DNA of 64,000 bases, from positions 248,001 through 312,000 of the forward strand of contig JAWKQE010000002.1 in the NCBI GenBank assembly GCA_041390305.1, written 5' to 3'. Positions 40,201 through 48,462 of this stretch are shown piece by piece. A program made the translations under genes and the position numbers. Positions within the stretch are counted from its first letter, which is position 1; every line of letters begins with the position of its first letter. Origin of the DNA: JACKCR01 sp041390305 (lineage in GTDB: Bacteria > Eisenbacteria > RBG-16-71-46 > CAIMUX01). Under the pieces are notes generated by a model. The model searched no databases, was not told the DNA's origin, and was given only the letters and a program-made list of their open reading frames with translations.

Positions 40201-40832
40201 GGAATGTCCCAGTAGACGCCCCACTCGGTCTGTCCGGTCGGAGTGAGGGGCGAAGTCCATTCGGTGGGGCTCGAAGCGTCCATCCAGGTGTGGAGCCCCC
40301 AACCACGATACGTTCCATCGGGGCGGTGGTAGTGGACGCGCGCGGTGTCCTTCGTGAGTGCAGGAGCCGGTGCGATCTCGAAGAGGGGAGGTGCCGGTGC
40401 GGAGGATCCCGAGATCTGCCGGACCGCGTTCTTCCCCCCGAAGCCGTCGTCGACGTAGCTCTCGGCGGCGTCGTCGATCGGTCCGCCGTCCCGCCCTGTC
40501 GACATGTCGCTCGGCCACTGGCCGTCGATGAAGAACTTGTAGACGACCTCGCCGGACGCCTCGACGGTCACGGACCAGGCTCCGTCCGCGCCCTTCTTCA
40601 TCGCCGTCTCGCTCCAGTCGTTGAAGTTGCCCCGCACGGAGACGGACGTCGTCGCCTTGCCCTCTGCGGGCAGGTAGCGGAACTCGACGGGAGCCGCGAG
40701 CACGTCGATCGCGTGCGCGAACATCGCGGACAGGAGGAGGAACAGTGCGATCGCGCGGTATCCGACCGTTCGAGCGGTTCCGTGGTCATGGAGCCGTGGT
40801 TGGGTCTGACGTATGGGGAGAAGGCGGGGCAT
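37215..40832 (-). CDS. Secreted type I pullulanase (CBM48-like, CBM41-like, GH13)
   Basis: 1205 aa. GGAGGT 4 bp before the ATG at 40832 supports the start, and the export signal is AIALFLLLSAMFAHAIDVLA. Order: a CBM48-like module just after the signal (VRGNFNDWSE...YVDDGFGGKNAV); a pullulanase-associated CBM41-like domain (VHYHRPDGTYRGWGLHTW); a Gly/Ser-rich linker; a second CBM48-like E-set; and the GH13 barrel. The barrel carries the pullulanase signature YNWGYDP, then DVVYNHT, GFRFDLMGHH (nucleophile Asp), YLYGEGWDFGE (acid Glu) and ASAHDN. It hydrolyses alpha-1,6 branches in pullulan, starch or glycogen. It has no FlgD-like tag, so it may be periplasmic. It faces the CBM20-esterase gene across a 116-bp divergent gap. 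Confidence 0.93.
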   Translation of the reverse strand: MPRLLPIRQTQPRLHDHGTARTVGYRAIALFLLLSAMFAHAIDVLAAPVEFRYLPAEGKATTSVSVRGNFNDWSETAMKKGADGAWSVTVEASGEVVYKFFIDGQWPSDMSTGRDGGPIDDAAESYVDDGFGGKNAVRQISGSSAPAPPLFEIAPAPALTKDTARVHYHRPDGTYRGWGLHTWMDASSPTEWTSPLTPTGQTEWGVYWDIPLAKDAARLGFLIHNGDNKDPGPDQFLAIEDGRTEVWIVSGQNKLFLETPDVTRFALGDMSQLRAHWVDRRTVLWNVPGAKTVRLVSSPTASLEAAETGLIDGAGSANRPGSSGGGSAKGGEGTGETSSDRPSGSATNGNSDGRVRGESVTLHSTTLDPEVRVRFPHLAGISAWRLADADAAKAPSMLRGQLAVCAYDGDGRALQVAGVQVPGVLDDLYTYDGPLGIAWKGSTPSLYLWAPTALDVRLLLFRDSADASPIETIPMMRDDASGTWSAKGTSTWNGLFYLYEVEVFAPSTGRIETNRVTDPYSRSLSMDSRRSQIIDMNDPTLVPDGWGRSPKPTMAAPEDIVLYELHVRDFSALDAGTPPELRGTFRAFTVDTPPTRHLKRLAAAGLTHVHLLPSFDIATVHEDRATWPMLRLPDDDITGAAVPESEKAPVTLAALEALAPNSEEQQARLTPLRGDDGYNWGYDPYHFGVPEGSYSTDPDGPTRILEFREMVQSLQGIGLRVIMDVVYNHTHASGQSPQSVFDQIVPGYYHRLDENGNVHTSTCCANTASEHAMMERFIGDDLVHWAKDYRVDGFRFDLMGHHMKSNLETWQTRLRALTPEVDGVDGSAIYLYGEGWDFGEVQGGKRGPNATQVNLAGTGIGTFNDRIRDSIRGGNPFGDRREQGFVTGLFLEPAFNGNTAAERNRLLESMDKIRVGMAGNLASYRFVSRAGTETTGAALSNTGYASDPQEAIQYASAHDNETLFDKILFSTPKELSLEDRARMQTVGLSVIALSQGIPFFHAGSELLRSKCFDADSYDSGDWFNRLDLTYASNNFGNGLPPAEKNRDRWNLIAPILGRGDLEPGKEVIEDALGRFESYLRIRKSSALFRLRDAEEIQARVRFHNTGPMQRESLIVMTISDDVTAKRADGTAFTSLDPDRKRVIVLVNAGPEEQSYGHPMLRGRTFRLHPALAAGTDGVVKTSTFDGKTGTFHIPARTTVVFEEPR

Positions 40833-40948
40833 CGGGACCTCCAGGGAAACGTCGCAAGCGGCCGTCGCCCGAGGATTCTGCCCCCTTCATGGTGCCGGGT
40901 CGCGCTTTTTTCGTGGGCCGACGCGGCGGGGCGGTAGACTTCGGCCCC

Positions 40949-42169
40949 ATGAGACATCGTTTCCCTTCACCCCTGTGGGTTCCGGCGCTCGTCGTCACGT
41001 TGCTGCTCGGTTTCGGCTTCGCGTGGTTCGGACGCGAGGACTCCCGAGCCGACGGGGCTCGCCTCACCGAAGACGTCGCGATCACGTTCGAGATCCACGT
41101 GCCCGACTCCACTCCGGACGAAGCCGAGATCTGGATCTCCGGAGACCGTGCCGAACTCGGCTCCTGGAACGGTCGGGGCGTCCGGGCTGAACACGGCGCT
41201 GACGGTCTCTACCGCGCGGTCGTGACGTTCACGAAGGGCACCGTCTTCCAGTTCAAGGTGACGCGCGGCGGCTGGGACACGGTGGAGAAGGGGCCGTCCG
41301 GCGAGGAGATTGCGAACCGTGCGTTTCGCGTCGACGGTCCGGACGAACTCTGTGCCGTCACCGTCGCGAACTGGCGCGATCAGGGAACCGAACCGAAGCT
41401 GCCCTCCACGATCACGGGGGACGTCCGCCCGCACGAGTCGTTCCCGAGCGCGTTCGTCGAGCCGCGTGACGTCCTCGTGCTACTGCCTCCCGGCTACGAC
41501 GTGACCTCATCCCGGTATTCCGTCCTCTACATGCACGACGGACAGAACCTGTTCGACCGCGCGACGAGCTTCCTCGGCATCGAGTGGGGAGTCGACGAGA
41601 CGGTGGGGCAGCTGTTGCAGGCCGGGCGACTCGACTCGATCATCGTCGTCGGCATCGACAACTCCGGAACGGGGCGGATCTTCGACTACACGCCCGTACC
41701 CGATGCGAGTCTCTCCGGTGGCGGGGCGGATGCCTACGAGCGGTTCCTCCTGGACGAGTTGAAGCCGTTCGTCGATCGGGAGTACAGAACCCTTCCGGAC
41801 CGGGAGCACACGGGCCTCGCCGGCTCGTCGCTCGGTGGTCTCGTCTCGCTCTACATCGGCCTCGAGAATCCGGAGACGTTCTCGCGCGTTGGTGTGGTTT
41901 CACCCTCGGTCTGGTGGGCCGACCGATTCATCCTTCGGGAGGTCGCGGAGAAGGGGAAGCTGGACCTTCGGATCTGGCTCGACATGGGGTCCGCGGAGTC
42001 TCCCGGCGCGATCGGCGAAGCTCGAGCGCTGCGCGACGCCCTCGTCGAGGAAGGTTGGTCGCCCGAGGACGACCTTCACTACCTCGAGGTTCGGGGTGCG
42101 CCGCACAACGAGTCGGCCTGGGCGGACCGCGTCGACGAGATGCTCGAGTACCTGTTTCCGCCGGAATGA
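40949..42169 (+). CDS. Exported esterase (enterochelin-esterase/esterase-D fold) with CBM20 starch-binding domain
   Basis: 406 aa from the ATG at 40949. A short basic start and one hydrophobic helix (LWVPALVVTLLLGFGFAWF) give export or inner-membrane anchoring. Residues ~45-140 match CBM20 (ITFEIHVPDSTPDEAEIWISGD...LGSWN...FKVTRGGWDTVE). The rest is an alpha/beta hydrolase of the putative-esterase family: LYMHDGQNLFD, nucleophile elbow GSSLGG, SVWWADR, and a His in GAPHNESAW. CBM20 implies attachment to starch or glycogen, and the esterase may remove acyl groups from the polysaccharide. The substrate is inferred. It diverges from the pullulanase gene and shares its promoter region. Confidence 0.85.
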   Translation: MRHRFPSPLWVPALVVTLLLGFGFAWFGREDSRADGARLTEDVAITFEIHVPDSTPDEAEIWISGDRAELGSWNGRGVRAEHGADGLYRAVVTFTKGTVFQFKVTRGGWDTVEKGPSGEEIANRAFRVDGPDELCAVTVANWRDQGTEPKLPSTITGDVRPHESFPSAFVEPRDVLVLLPPGYDVTSSRYSVLYMHDGQNLFDRATSFLGIEWGVDETVGQLLQAGRLDSIIVVGIDNSGTGRIFDYTPVPDASLSGGGADAYERFLLDELKPFVDREYRTLPDREHTGLAGSSLGGLVSLYIGLENPETFSRVGVVSPSVWWADRFILREVAEKGKLDLRIWLDMGSAESPGAIGEARALRDALVEEGWSPEDDLHYLEVRGAPHNESAWADRVDEMLEYLFPPE

Positions 42170-42276
42170 GCCCTGGGGATGAGGCCGAGAGGTGCGTTCG
42201 ACGCGCGTGTGCCCTTCGCGGCCGACCTCAGCGAGGTTGCCGAGGTCGACGAGATCTCTCTCCTGCGCGATCCCTG

Positions 42277-43221
42277 CTAGTTCCAGTCCGAGGGCGGCAC
42301 GTTGATCCCCTGGAACTCGAACCGCACGTAGTTCACGTGCAGGTCGGCGCCGCAGAAGCCCTGCTGGTCCGTTCCGATCCGGATCTCACGGGTGCCGGGC
42401 GTGATGGCGTAGGTTCTGCGGAAGGTGCGGCAGCCACTCTGGTCCTCCGTGCGGTGTTCGGTGCCGTCGATCTCGACCAGGACCTGCACGCAGTCGCTTT
42501 CTGCTTCCATTCCCATGATCACTTCCACGGCGCTGACGCCGTTCGGAACGTGGAACGTGTAGCCGACGGTGCTCTCGGCGATCGCGTTCCCGTTGAAGAT
42601 CCACCCGCTCGAGTTGCACTCGAACCAGTTGGGACTGGAGCCGTGGGAGCGGCCGGTGCCGTAGCCGACGGTGACCCCGCTGTCGGCGAACGGCTTGTAG
42701 TTCGTCGTGACCGTGCCTTCGCTGAGGGCGGTTGGACTGAACCTGTAGTACGGCACGCCCGAACCGAAACCGCTGCACGGAAGGTCGCTCGCGCCCGCGC
42801 CGACCTCGACCGTGGCCGTGGACGAGACGCCGCCGGCCGTGGGCGCAAACCTTATGAGCACCGTCTGTGACTCTCCCGGAGCGAGCGAGTAGTCCCCGCC
42901 ACCGGAGCTGATGGAGAAGACGGCATCCGACTCCGCGCCGAGGCGGACCGACCCTGAAACCTGGCCGGAGTTGGCGGCGTCCGCCGTGATGCGGAACGAC
43001 CCGGTGGTCGCGGAGCCCGCGGTGACCGAGCCGAAGCTCAGCGAGGTTTCGGAGACCGTGACGGTTCCGGCCGGTTCCGGGGCGGTCGCGGAATCCCGCC
43101 CGCAGGCGGAGAGGAGGGCGGTGAAGGCGAGGCTCACCAGGATGAGGGTCGAGCGTCCCGAGATACGCAGCCCCCGGGCGGCACGATCTGTGTGGTAGTT
43201 CAATGCGTTGCGGCGGTTCAT
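42277..43221 (-). CDS. Lipoprotein with ASH/choice-of-anchor-like domain
   Basis: 314 aa with a lipobox ending LLSAC near residue 40, so lipid-anchored. An Ig-like segment (VTVSETSLSFGSVTAGSATTGSFRIT...LAPGESQTVLIRFAPTAGG) has the pattern of ASH/choice-of-anchor D domains. The C-terminal domain has four cysteines and strands such as VGYTFHVPNGVSAVEVIMGMEAESDCVQVLVEIDG, which suggests a carbohydrate- or ligand-binding sandwich. It lies inside the starch locus, between the esterase and the amylase. A role in glycan binding is only a guess from position. Confidence 0.65.
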   Translation of the reverse strand: MNRRNALNYHTDRAARGLRISGRSTLILVSLAFTALLSACGRDSATAPEPAGTVTVSETSLSFGSVTAGSATTGSFRITADAANSGQVSGSVRLGAESDAVFSISSGGGDYSLAPGESQTVLIRFAPTAGGVSSTATVEVGAGASDLPCSGFGSGVPYYRFSPTALSEGTVTTNYKPFADSGVTVGYGTGRSHGSSPNWFECNSSGWIFNGNAIAESTVGYTFHVPNGVSAVEVIMGMEAESDCVQVLVEIDGTEHRTEDQSGCRTFRRTYAITPGTREIRIGTDQQGFCGADLHVNYVRFEFQGINVPPSDWN

Positions 43222-43333
43222 GATACGGATTCCTTTGGCTGGGGTGGTGTTGCGCGTCCGGCGCTCGTTTCGTCGGCCGACGTCCGCGGCCGTCTTCTAT
43301 ATGAGAGGAACGTGGGGTGACGTCCCGACACGC

Positions 43334-43366
43334 AAAGAAAACGGGAGAATCTGTTCGATCCTCCCG
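43334..43366 (-). terminator. Intrinsic terminator downstream of the GH13/CBM48 amylase gene
   Basis: On the minus strand CGGGAGGATC, loop GAACA, then GATTCTCCCG form a 10-bp stem with one G-T pair, followed at once by TTTTCTTT. This is a textbook rho-independent terminator, 120 bp after the stop of the amylase gene at 43487 and before the lipoprotein start at 43221. It separates the two minus-strand genes. Confidence 0.75.
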
Positions 43367-43486
43367 ATTCGAGATGATGGTGTCCGGCAGACCGCTACGG
43401 GTTCACCGGTTCACCGGCCTTGTGGCGAGCGGGGTGCGGGCCGACCGGGGCGCCGACCTGGCGCTCGAGTCGACTGACGCCCCAGT

Positions 43487-46400
43487 CTACTTCGAGACCC
43501 GGTAGATCCCGCCCGAGTACGCCCCCAGGCTCAGCGAGCCGGACGACGCGAGCGTTGCGCCCGCCGCGCCTCCGTCGCCGAACAGCACGGTCGCGCTCTT
43601 GCCGTCCAGAACCCGTTCTGCCGGGAGTTCGACGGCCGACGGCGAGTTGTTGATCACGACGATCACCGTCTCGTCCGCGGCTTCGCGGGCGTACGCGTAG
43701 AGCGGTCCTTCCGCGACGATCGTCCGGAACGAGCCGCGACGAAGCGCTTCGGAGCCGTTTCGGATCGCGGTCAGCTTCTGGAACCACTCGAGCGTCTGCT
43801 TCCGCTCCGGTTCGTCCGCCTTCTTCCAGGGCAGAGGACGACGGCAGTCCGGATCGGCGCCGCCTTCCATGGCGATCTCGTTGCCGTAGTAGATGTGCGG
43901 TGCGCCGACGTAGGTCATCTGGAAGAGCGTGGCGAGTCGGAGCTTCCTCGCATCTCCACCGGCCTGGGTCCGGAACCGGACGGTGTCGTGGGAGTCGAGG
44001 AGGTTCATCATCGCCTGCTGCGCCTGCGGCGGATAGACGAACCGGCCCGGAGCCAGTTCGCGATCGAACTGCGCGGCAGAGCCGTTGCCCTGGGCGATCC
44101 ACTTCGTCACCGGATCACGGAAGTAGCGATAGTTCATCGTCGCGTCGAACATGCCGGGGCCGATGGTGGTGGAGGCATCGCCCCAGAGTTCGGCGATGAT
44201 GTAGGCGTCCGGCTTCGTCTTCTTCACGTCCTCCGCGAAGAGCTTCCAGAACCAGAGCGGCACCTCGTTCGGTACGTCGAGCCGGAGCCCGTCGACGTCG
44301 AGTTCGGTGAGCCAGAAGCGCGTCGAATCGAGGAGGTAGTCGACCACGGCCTGGTTCGGCTCGGCGTCCTCGATGTTCGTGATGCCGTTCTCGACCGTCT
44401 TCTTGTTCTCGAGGTCGAAGTTGACGTCGGGAAGATCCCCGAAGCCCCACCAGCACTCGTAGTAGTCCTCGGCCTTGAAGTCACCGGACTCGGGGAGCGG
44501 CCACTTCTTCCACTCGTACCAGTCCCAGTGCTCCGCCTTCGGCCCGTGGTCGACGCAGTCCTTGAAGGCCCAGTGCGCGTTCCCGGTGTGGTTGAAGACG
44601 GTGTCGATGATGACGCGGATCCCGAGCGCATGGGCCTCGTCGACGAACTTCCGGAACTCCTCGTTCGTCCCGAGCTTGGGGTCGATGTTCTCGTAGCTCG
44701 CGGCGTCGTAGCGGTGGTTGGACTTCGCTTCGAATACCGGGTTGAAGTAGATGATCGAGATGCCGAGGTCCTTCAGGTACCCGAGCTTCTGGCGGACGCC
44801 CTCGATGTCGCCGCCATAGAACGAGAAGTAGTCCGGACGGCCGTCGCTCCGGTACGGGCTCGTCTTGAGTCCGTCGATGTCGTACCAGTCCTTGACGAAG
44901 TGGTAGTACTCGCCGTTGAACTTCCCGACGCGCGGAAGCCGCGTCTTTCCCTCGTAGTACCACTGGTCGAACTTCGGATCGTTCGACTTGTCGGCGTTGA
45001 GGAAGCGGTCCGGGAAGATCTGGTAGAAGACTCCGTCGCGCACCCAGGCCGGCGTCTCGAAACGGGGAGCGGTGGCCGGGTCGAACGCGAAGTAGTGGAA
45101 TCCCGCGGGAGCGGACTGGGCGAGGGCGTCGGCCGTCGTTCCGTCGGCTCCGCCTGTGCCAACGGCGCCGGTCGATCCCGCTGACTCCTCGAACCCCTGG
45201 GCGCCGAGCCAGAGGATGGTGCCGCCATCCTCGTAGACGATCCCGTACTCGACCGGGCCGAGCGGCGCGGCGGACTCGACGTTCGCCTCGAGGTGGTCCA
45301 TGGAGACGTCGTCGGAGAACTTCGAGAACGGGACAGCCTGCCAGGAGCCGCCGTTCGTCCGCCAGACCAGCGTGACGCCGTCCACGTCGTCCTTGTAGGC
45401 CTTGGCCCGGATCGCGACGAGCCGGTCCGAGAGGATGTTCCGTTCGGCGAGGGAACCGGAGTGCGTGATCCCGTCCGTGAAGATCTCGCCGTCGCCCACC
45501 TTCAGGTCGACCGCGGCGAGCCGGGCATCGACGCGGATGACCGAGTTCTTCCCGCCGAATCCGTCGTCCACGAAGCTCTCTGCATTCATGTCCGTGGTCC
45601 AGTTGCCATCGACGACGAACTTGTATGGGTACTCGCCACCCGGAAGGATGAGCGTGACTTCGTAGGTGCCGTCCCCGTCGGCGTCCGTCATCGGGGTGGC
45701 GGCCGTCGACCAGTCGTTGAAGGATCCGGCGAGCACGATGGTGCCGGGCTTGCCGGCCGGCTTGTGCCGGAACGTGACGTTGAAGATGCCTTCCGCTTCG
45801 AACGGGCGCGCGGCATCACCGACGTAGACGAGCGAGTTCTGTCCGCCGAAGCCGTCGTCGACGAAGTCCTCGGCGTTCTCGTCGGTCATCCAGTTCCCCT
45901 GGACGACGAACTTGTAGGCGTACTTTCCGGGGGCGAGGGAGAGGGTGATCTCGAAGACACCGTCCCCATCGGGATCGGTCATCCGGTCGCTGTCGGCGGA
46001 CCAGTTGTTGAAGTCGCCCGCGATGAAGACGTCGCGGTCACCCGAGATGACGGGCTGATAGCGGAAGGTGATGTCGACCGGAGCTCCGCCGGCGCTCCCT
46101 GCCGTTGCGCCGCCCGTCGCTCCTGCGGTACCCGCTGTGTTTGCCGCTCCAGCACCGCCCACCGCGGCACCGCTCGGTCCGCCGACGATCGCCCCGTCCT
46201 GGCTGATCTCGAGCACCGAGTTCTTTCCACCGAAGCCGTCGTCGACGAAGGATGCCGCCGCGGCGTCTTCCTTCCAGTTTCCATCGATGACGAACTTGTA
46301 TTGGTAGGTACCGGGGGAGAGGGGGAGGCTGGTGGTCCAGACTCCATCGTGATCCTCATCGGACATGCGCTGTGAGTCGGCCGACCACGAGTTGAAGGAT

Positions 46401-47008
46401 CCGGCGAGGAAGACGTCCTTCGCGCCGGGAGCGGCGACCTGGAAGAGCACTCCGCTCGCGCCGGTGCGGGGAGCGGTCGAGTTGCCTCCAGCCGTTCCTC
46501 CGATCGTCGCCGTGCCGGTGCCGCCGGGAGTCACGGCAGCTGCCGCGGCATTCGCCTGTCCGCCGCCCGCCCCCGCCGGAGGCTCGATCCCGACGTAGAC
46601 GACCGAGTTCTTCCCGCCGAAGCCGTCGTCGTTGAAATCGACGGCTGCTTCGTCGGTGATCCAGTTGCCGTCGGCCACGAACTTGTACTCGTACCGTCCG
46701 TCGGCCAGGTCGAGGCTGACGGTGTAGACGCCGTCCCCGTCCGGGTCCGTGAGGAGTTCGCCACTCGCGTTCCAGTTGTTGAACGAGCCGGCGAGATGGA
46801 TCTGGCCGGGCTTGTTCGCTGGTTGGTAGCGGAACTCGACGACGGTGGCGAGGGATGCGCCGGCGAGGCCGCAGACGGTGAGGAAGGCGACCATCGTTCC
46901 CAGGCTCCACGCCCGAAGACGAGGACCACCGCGCCCGATTCCCTCGCCAGGCTTCGAAGCGAAGCGCGCGAGATCCAGTCCCAACCGACCCGAGAATCCC
47001 AGCTTCAT
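43487..47008 (-). CDS. Secreted GH13 cyclomaltodextrinase/neopullulanase-like amylase with four N-terminal CBM48-like modules
   Basis: 1173 aa. The ATG at 47008 has AAGGGAG at good distance, and the signal is TMVAFLTVCGLAGASLA. Four modules of ~85 residues follow, each built as VxLAGSFNxW...DPDGDGVYxxxLxLxxGxYxYKFVxDGNWxxD...DDGFGGKNSV, with an Ala/Gly/Thr-rich linker between the first and second and another between the second and third. Next is an E-set N-domain and the GH13 barrel: IIDTVFNHTG, GLRLDVPNE (nucleophile Asp), IIAELWGDAS (acid Glu), LLDSHDTVRF. The MPDVNF-like segment (LPDVNFDLEN) fits the GH13_20 group (cyclomaltodextrinase/neopullulanase). It degrades alpha-glucan outside the cytoplasm. 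It diverges from the operon starting at 47179, with which it likely shares regulation. Confidence 0.93.
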   Translation of the reverse strand: MKLGFSGRLGLDLARFASKPGEGIGRGGPRLRAWSLGTMVAFLTVCGLAGASLATVVEFRYQPANKPGQIHLAGSFNNWNASGELLTDPDGDGVYTVSLDLADGRYEYKFVADGNWITDEAAVDFNDDGFGGKNSVVYVGIEPPAGAGGGQANAAAAAVTPGGTGTATIGGTAGGNSTAPRTGASGVLFQVAAPGAKDVFLAGSFNSWSADSQRMSDEDHDGVWTTSLPLSPGTYQYKFVIDGNWKEDAAAASFVDDGFGGKNSVLEISQDGAIVGGPSGAAVGGAGAANTAGTAGATGGATAGSAGGAPVDITFRYQPVISGDRDVFIAGDFNNWSADSDRMTDPDGDGVFEITLSLAPGKYAYKFVVQGNWMTDENAEDFVDDGFGGQNSLVYVGDAARPFEAEGIFNVTFRHKPAGKPGTIVLAGSFNDWSTAATPMTDADGDGTYEVTLILPGGEYPYKFVVDGNWTTDMNAESFVDDGFGGKNSVIRVDARLAAVDLKVGDGEIFTDGITHSGSLAERNILSDRLVAIRAKAYKDDVDGVTLVWRTNGGSWQAVPFSKFSDDVSMDHLEANVESAAPLGPVEYGIVYEDGGTILWLGAQGFEESAGSTGAVGTGGADGTTADALAQSAPAGFHYFAFDPATAPRFETPAWVRDGVFYQIFPDRFLNADKSNDPKFDQWYYEGKTRLPRVGKFNGEYYHFVKDWYDIDGLKTSPYRSDGRPDYFSFYGGDIEGVRQKLGYLKDLGISIIYFNPVFEAKSNHRYDAASYENIDPKLGTNEEFRKFVDEAHALGIRVIIDTVFNHTGNAHWAFKDCVDHGPKAEHWDWYEWKKWPLPESGDFKAEDYYECWWGFGDLPDVNFDLENKKTVENGITNIEDAEPNQAVVDYLLDSTRFWLTELDVDGLRLDVPNEVPLWFWKLFAEDVKKTKPDAYIIAELWGDASTTIGPGMFDATMNYRYFRDPVTKWIAQGNGSAAQFDRELAPGRFVYPPQAQQAMMNLLDSHDTVRFRTQAGGDARKLRLATLFQMTYVGAPHIYYGNEIAMEGGADPDCRRPLPWKKADEPERKQTLEWFQKLTAIRNGSEALRRGSFRTIVAEGPLYAYAREAADETVIVVINNSPSAVELPAERVLDGKSATVLFGDGGAAGATLASSGSLSLGAYSGGIYRVSK
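45530..46850 (-). repeat. Four tandem CBM48-like modules inside the amylase gene
   Basis: Copies lie at about 46590-46850, 46205-46465, 45825-46085 and 45535-45785 (minus strand). The end of each carries a nearly identical DNA block coding for DDGFGGKNSV or DDGFGGQNSL. The unit also occurs once in the pullulanase (near 40425-40690) and, more diverged, in the genes at 50986 and 53296. This points to duplication and shuffling of one module within the locus. Confidence 0.85.
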
Positions 47009-47178
47009 GGCCCATCTCCCTTCCGGCGGCAAAACCTCAGCGAATTCTCGCAGCATACCCTATACTACCGCCTCGGTGTCCGGGAGCGATTCCCGGTGCC
47101 GTGGGCCCCGTCCGCAAAGGAGCGTCACCGGACGCGATGCTGACCAGACCGACCAGCCGATGTCGTCGCGGGGAGCCC

Positions 47179-48462
47179 ATGCGGTCCCTCACCTGTCTTC
47201 TTCCCGCCGACTCTCGCTCGCGCACGATCGGAGTGCTCGCGACATCGACGATCCTGCTGGCTCTGGGTTTCGCGGCCAGACCTTGCCACGCGACCACGGC
47301 AACTTCCCTGGTGGATCGGATCGTGATCGACGGCAGCTCCGCGGACTTCGAGGAGGGCGAGGCGATCTTCGGAGTGACGGCCGATGGCCAGAGCGAAGAA
47401 CCCACGAACGATTCGGTGTGGGGGCCGAACAACGACATCAATCAGATCAAGATCACTTGGGATGCCCAGAACCTCTACGTAGCTTGCGATGGCTATATCT
47501 GGGACAACAACATGATCCTCCTCATGGACCTGACGGGAACGGGTGGCCCCGAGTTCGCGTCCGACGGGGAGGGGCTGACGGCGATGACGGAGCTCAACTC
47601 CTGGCGCCGCAACTTCGCGTTCTCGCAGGACTTCACTCCCGACCTGTTTCTCGCGACGTGGGACGGCAACTCTGCTCCCCAGATCTGGACGTTCATCCCG
47701 GACCAGGTCAATCAGGTCCAGCAAGCGCTTGCAGGGACGTTCCAGGGCGTGGCGACCTTCCTCCAGAACTCGCCCGATCGGGCCATGGAAGCTGCGATTC
47801 CGTGGAACCTGCTGTTCGGTGGCCGCTCCCAGGAGGTCCAGGATCCCGACTCCGGAGTCGACACCTGGCAGATCCCGGCGGACATGCGCTATCTCCGGTT
47901 CGCCGCGGTGGTGACGGCAGGCCCCGACGGCACGGGAGGCCCTGATTCGGCCCCCGACAATCTGACCGGCCATCAGCAGGACAGCTCCGTCCTCGTCGCG
48001 ATCGACAACTTCGCGATCCTACCGATCGACGAGGACGAGGATGGCATCGCCGACTTCGGCATCGAGCCGCACGACCGAGTCGACTACAAGCTCCGCCCGC
48101 CGTTCCAGGGGATCCGGTTCGAGGTCGCTTCGGTGACGCTCGACCGGAAGATCGTGTCGCCCGAGGAGGGACGATCACTTGCCTTTCGTCCTCGCCTCAC
48201 TCCGGAGCTCGATCCTGAGGACCACGTCCGGACCATCGTTCTGACGGCGAGGATCTATGACAGCCTCGGCCGTATCGTACGAACCCTCTACACCGACGAT
48301 CGGCGGTTCGCCGCCGATCCGACGAACCCCGATCTCGATCAGTGGGATGGGTTCGACGAGAGCGGACGGATGGTCGAGGGAGGCATCTACGTGCTGAGCG
48401 TCGTGAGCGGTGAGTCTCCAGGACAGAGCCGGAGCAGCACTGTGTTCGGGGTCGTGCGATGA
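47179..48462 (+). CDS. Secreted DOMON/CBM9-like protein with FlgD-like C-terminal domain; first gene of starch operon
   Basis: 427 aa from the ATG at 47179 (MRSLTCLLPAD), with GGGGAG just upstream; an ATG at 47137 and a GTG at 47101 are in-frame alternatives. The export segment is IGVLATSTILLALGFAARPCHA. The first ~250 mature residues have the layout of CBM9/glucodextranase-C/DOMON-like domains (VDRIVIDGSSADFEEGEAIF...IKITWDAQNLYVACDGYIWDNNMILLMDL). The C-terminal part (IVLTARIYDSLGRIVRTLY, GFDESGRMVEGGIYVLSVV) is FlgD-Ig-like. It probably binds alpha-glucan at the surface. Its stop overlaps the next start by 4 bp (ATGA). Confidence 0.78.
   Translation: MRSLTCLLPADSRSRTIGVLATSTILLALGFAARPCHATTATSLVDRIVIDGSSADFEEGEAIFGVTADGQSEEPTNDSVWGPNNDINQIKITWDAQNLYVACDGYIWDNNMILLMDLTGTGGPEFASDGEGLTAMTELNSWRRNFAFSQDFTPDLFLATWDGNSAPQIWTFIPDQVNQVQQALAGTFQGVATFLQNSPDRAMEAAIPWNLLFGGRSQEVQDPDSGVDTWQIPADMRYLRFAAVVTAGPDGTGGPDSAPDNLTGHQQDSSVLVAIDNFAILPIDEDEDGIADFGIEPHDRVDYKLRPPFQGIRFEVASVTLDRKIVSPEEGRSLAFRPRLTPELDPEDHVRTIVLTARIYDSLGRIVRTLYTDDRRFAADPTNPDLDQWDGFDESGRMVEGGIYVLSVVSGESPGQSRSSTVFGVVR

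Noticed and set aside
43895..45184. Plus-strand 429-codon ORF opposite the GH13 amylase
   Set aside because: Antisense shadow; the GH13 catalytic motifs are all on the minus strand.
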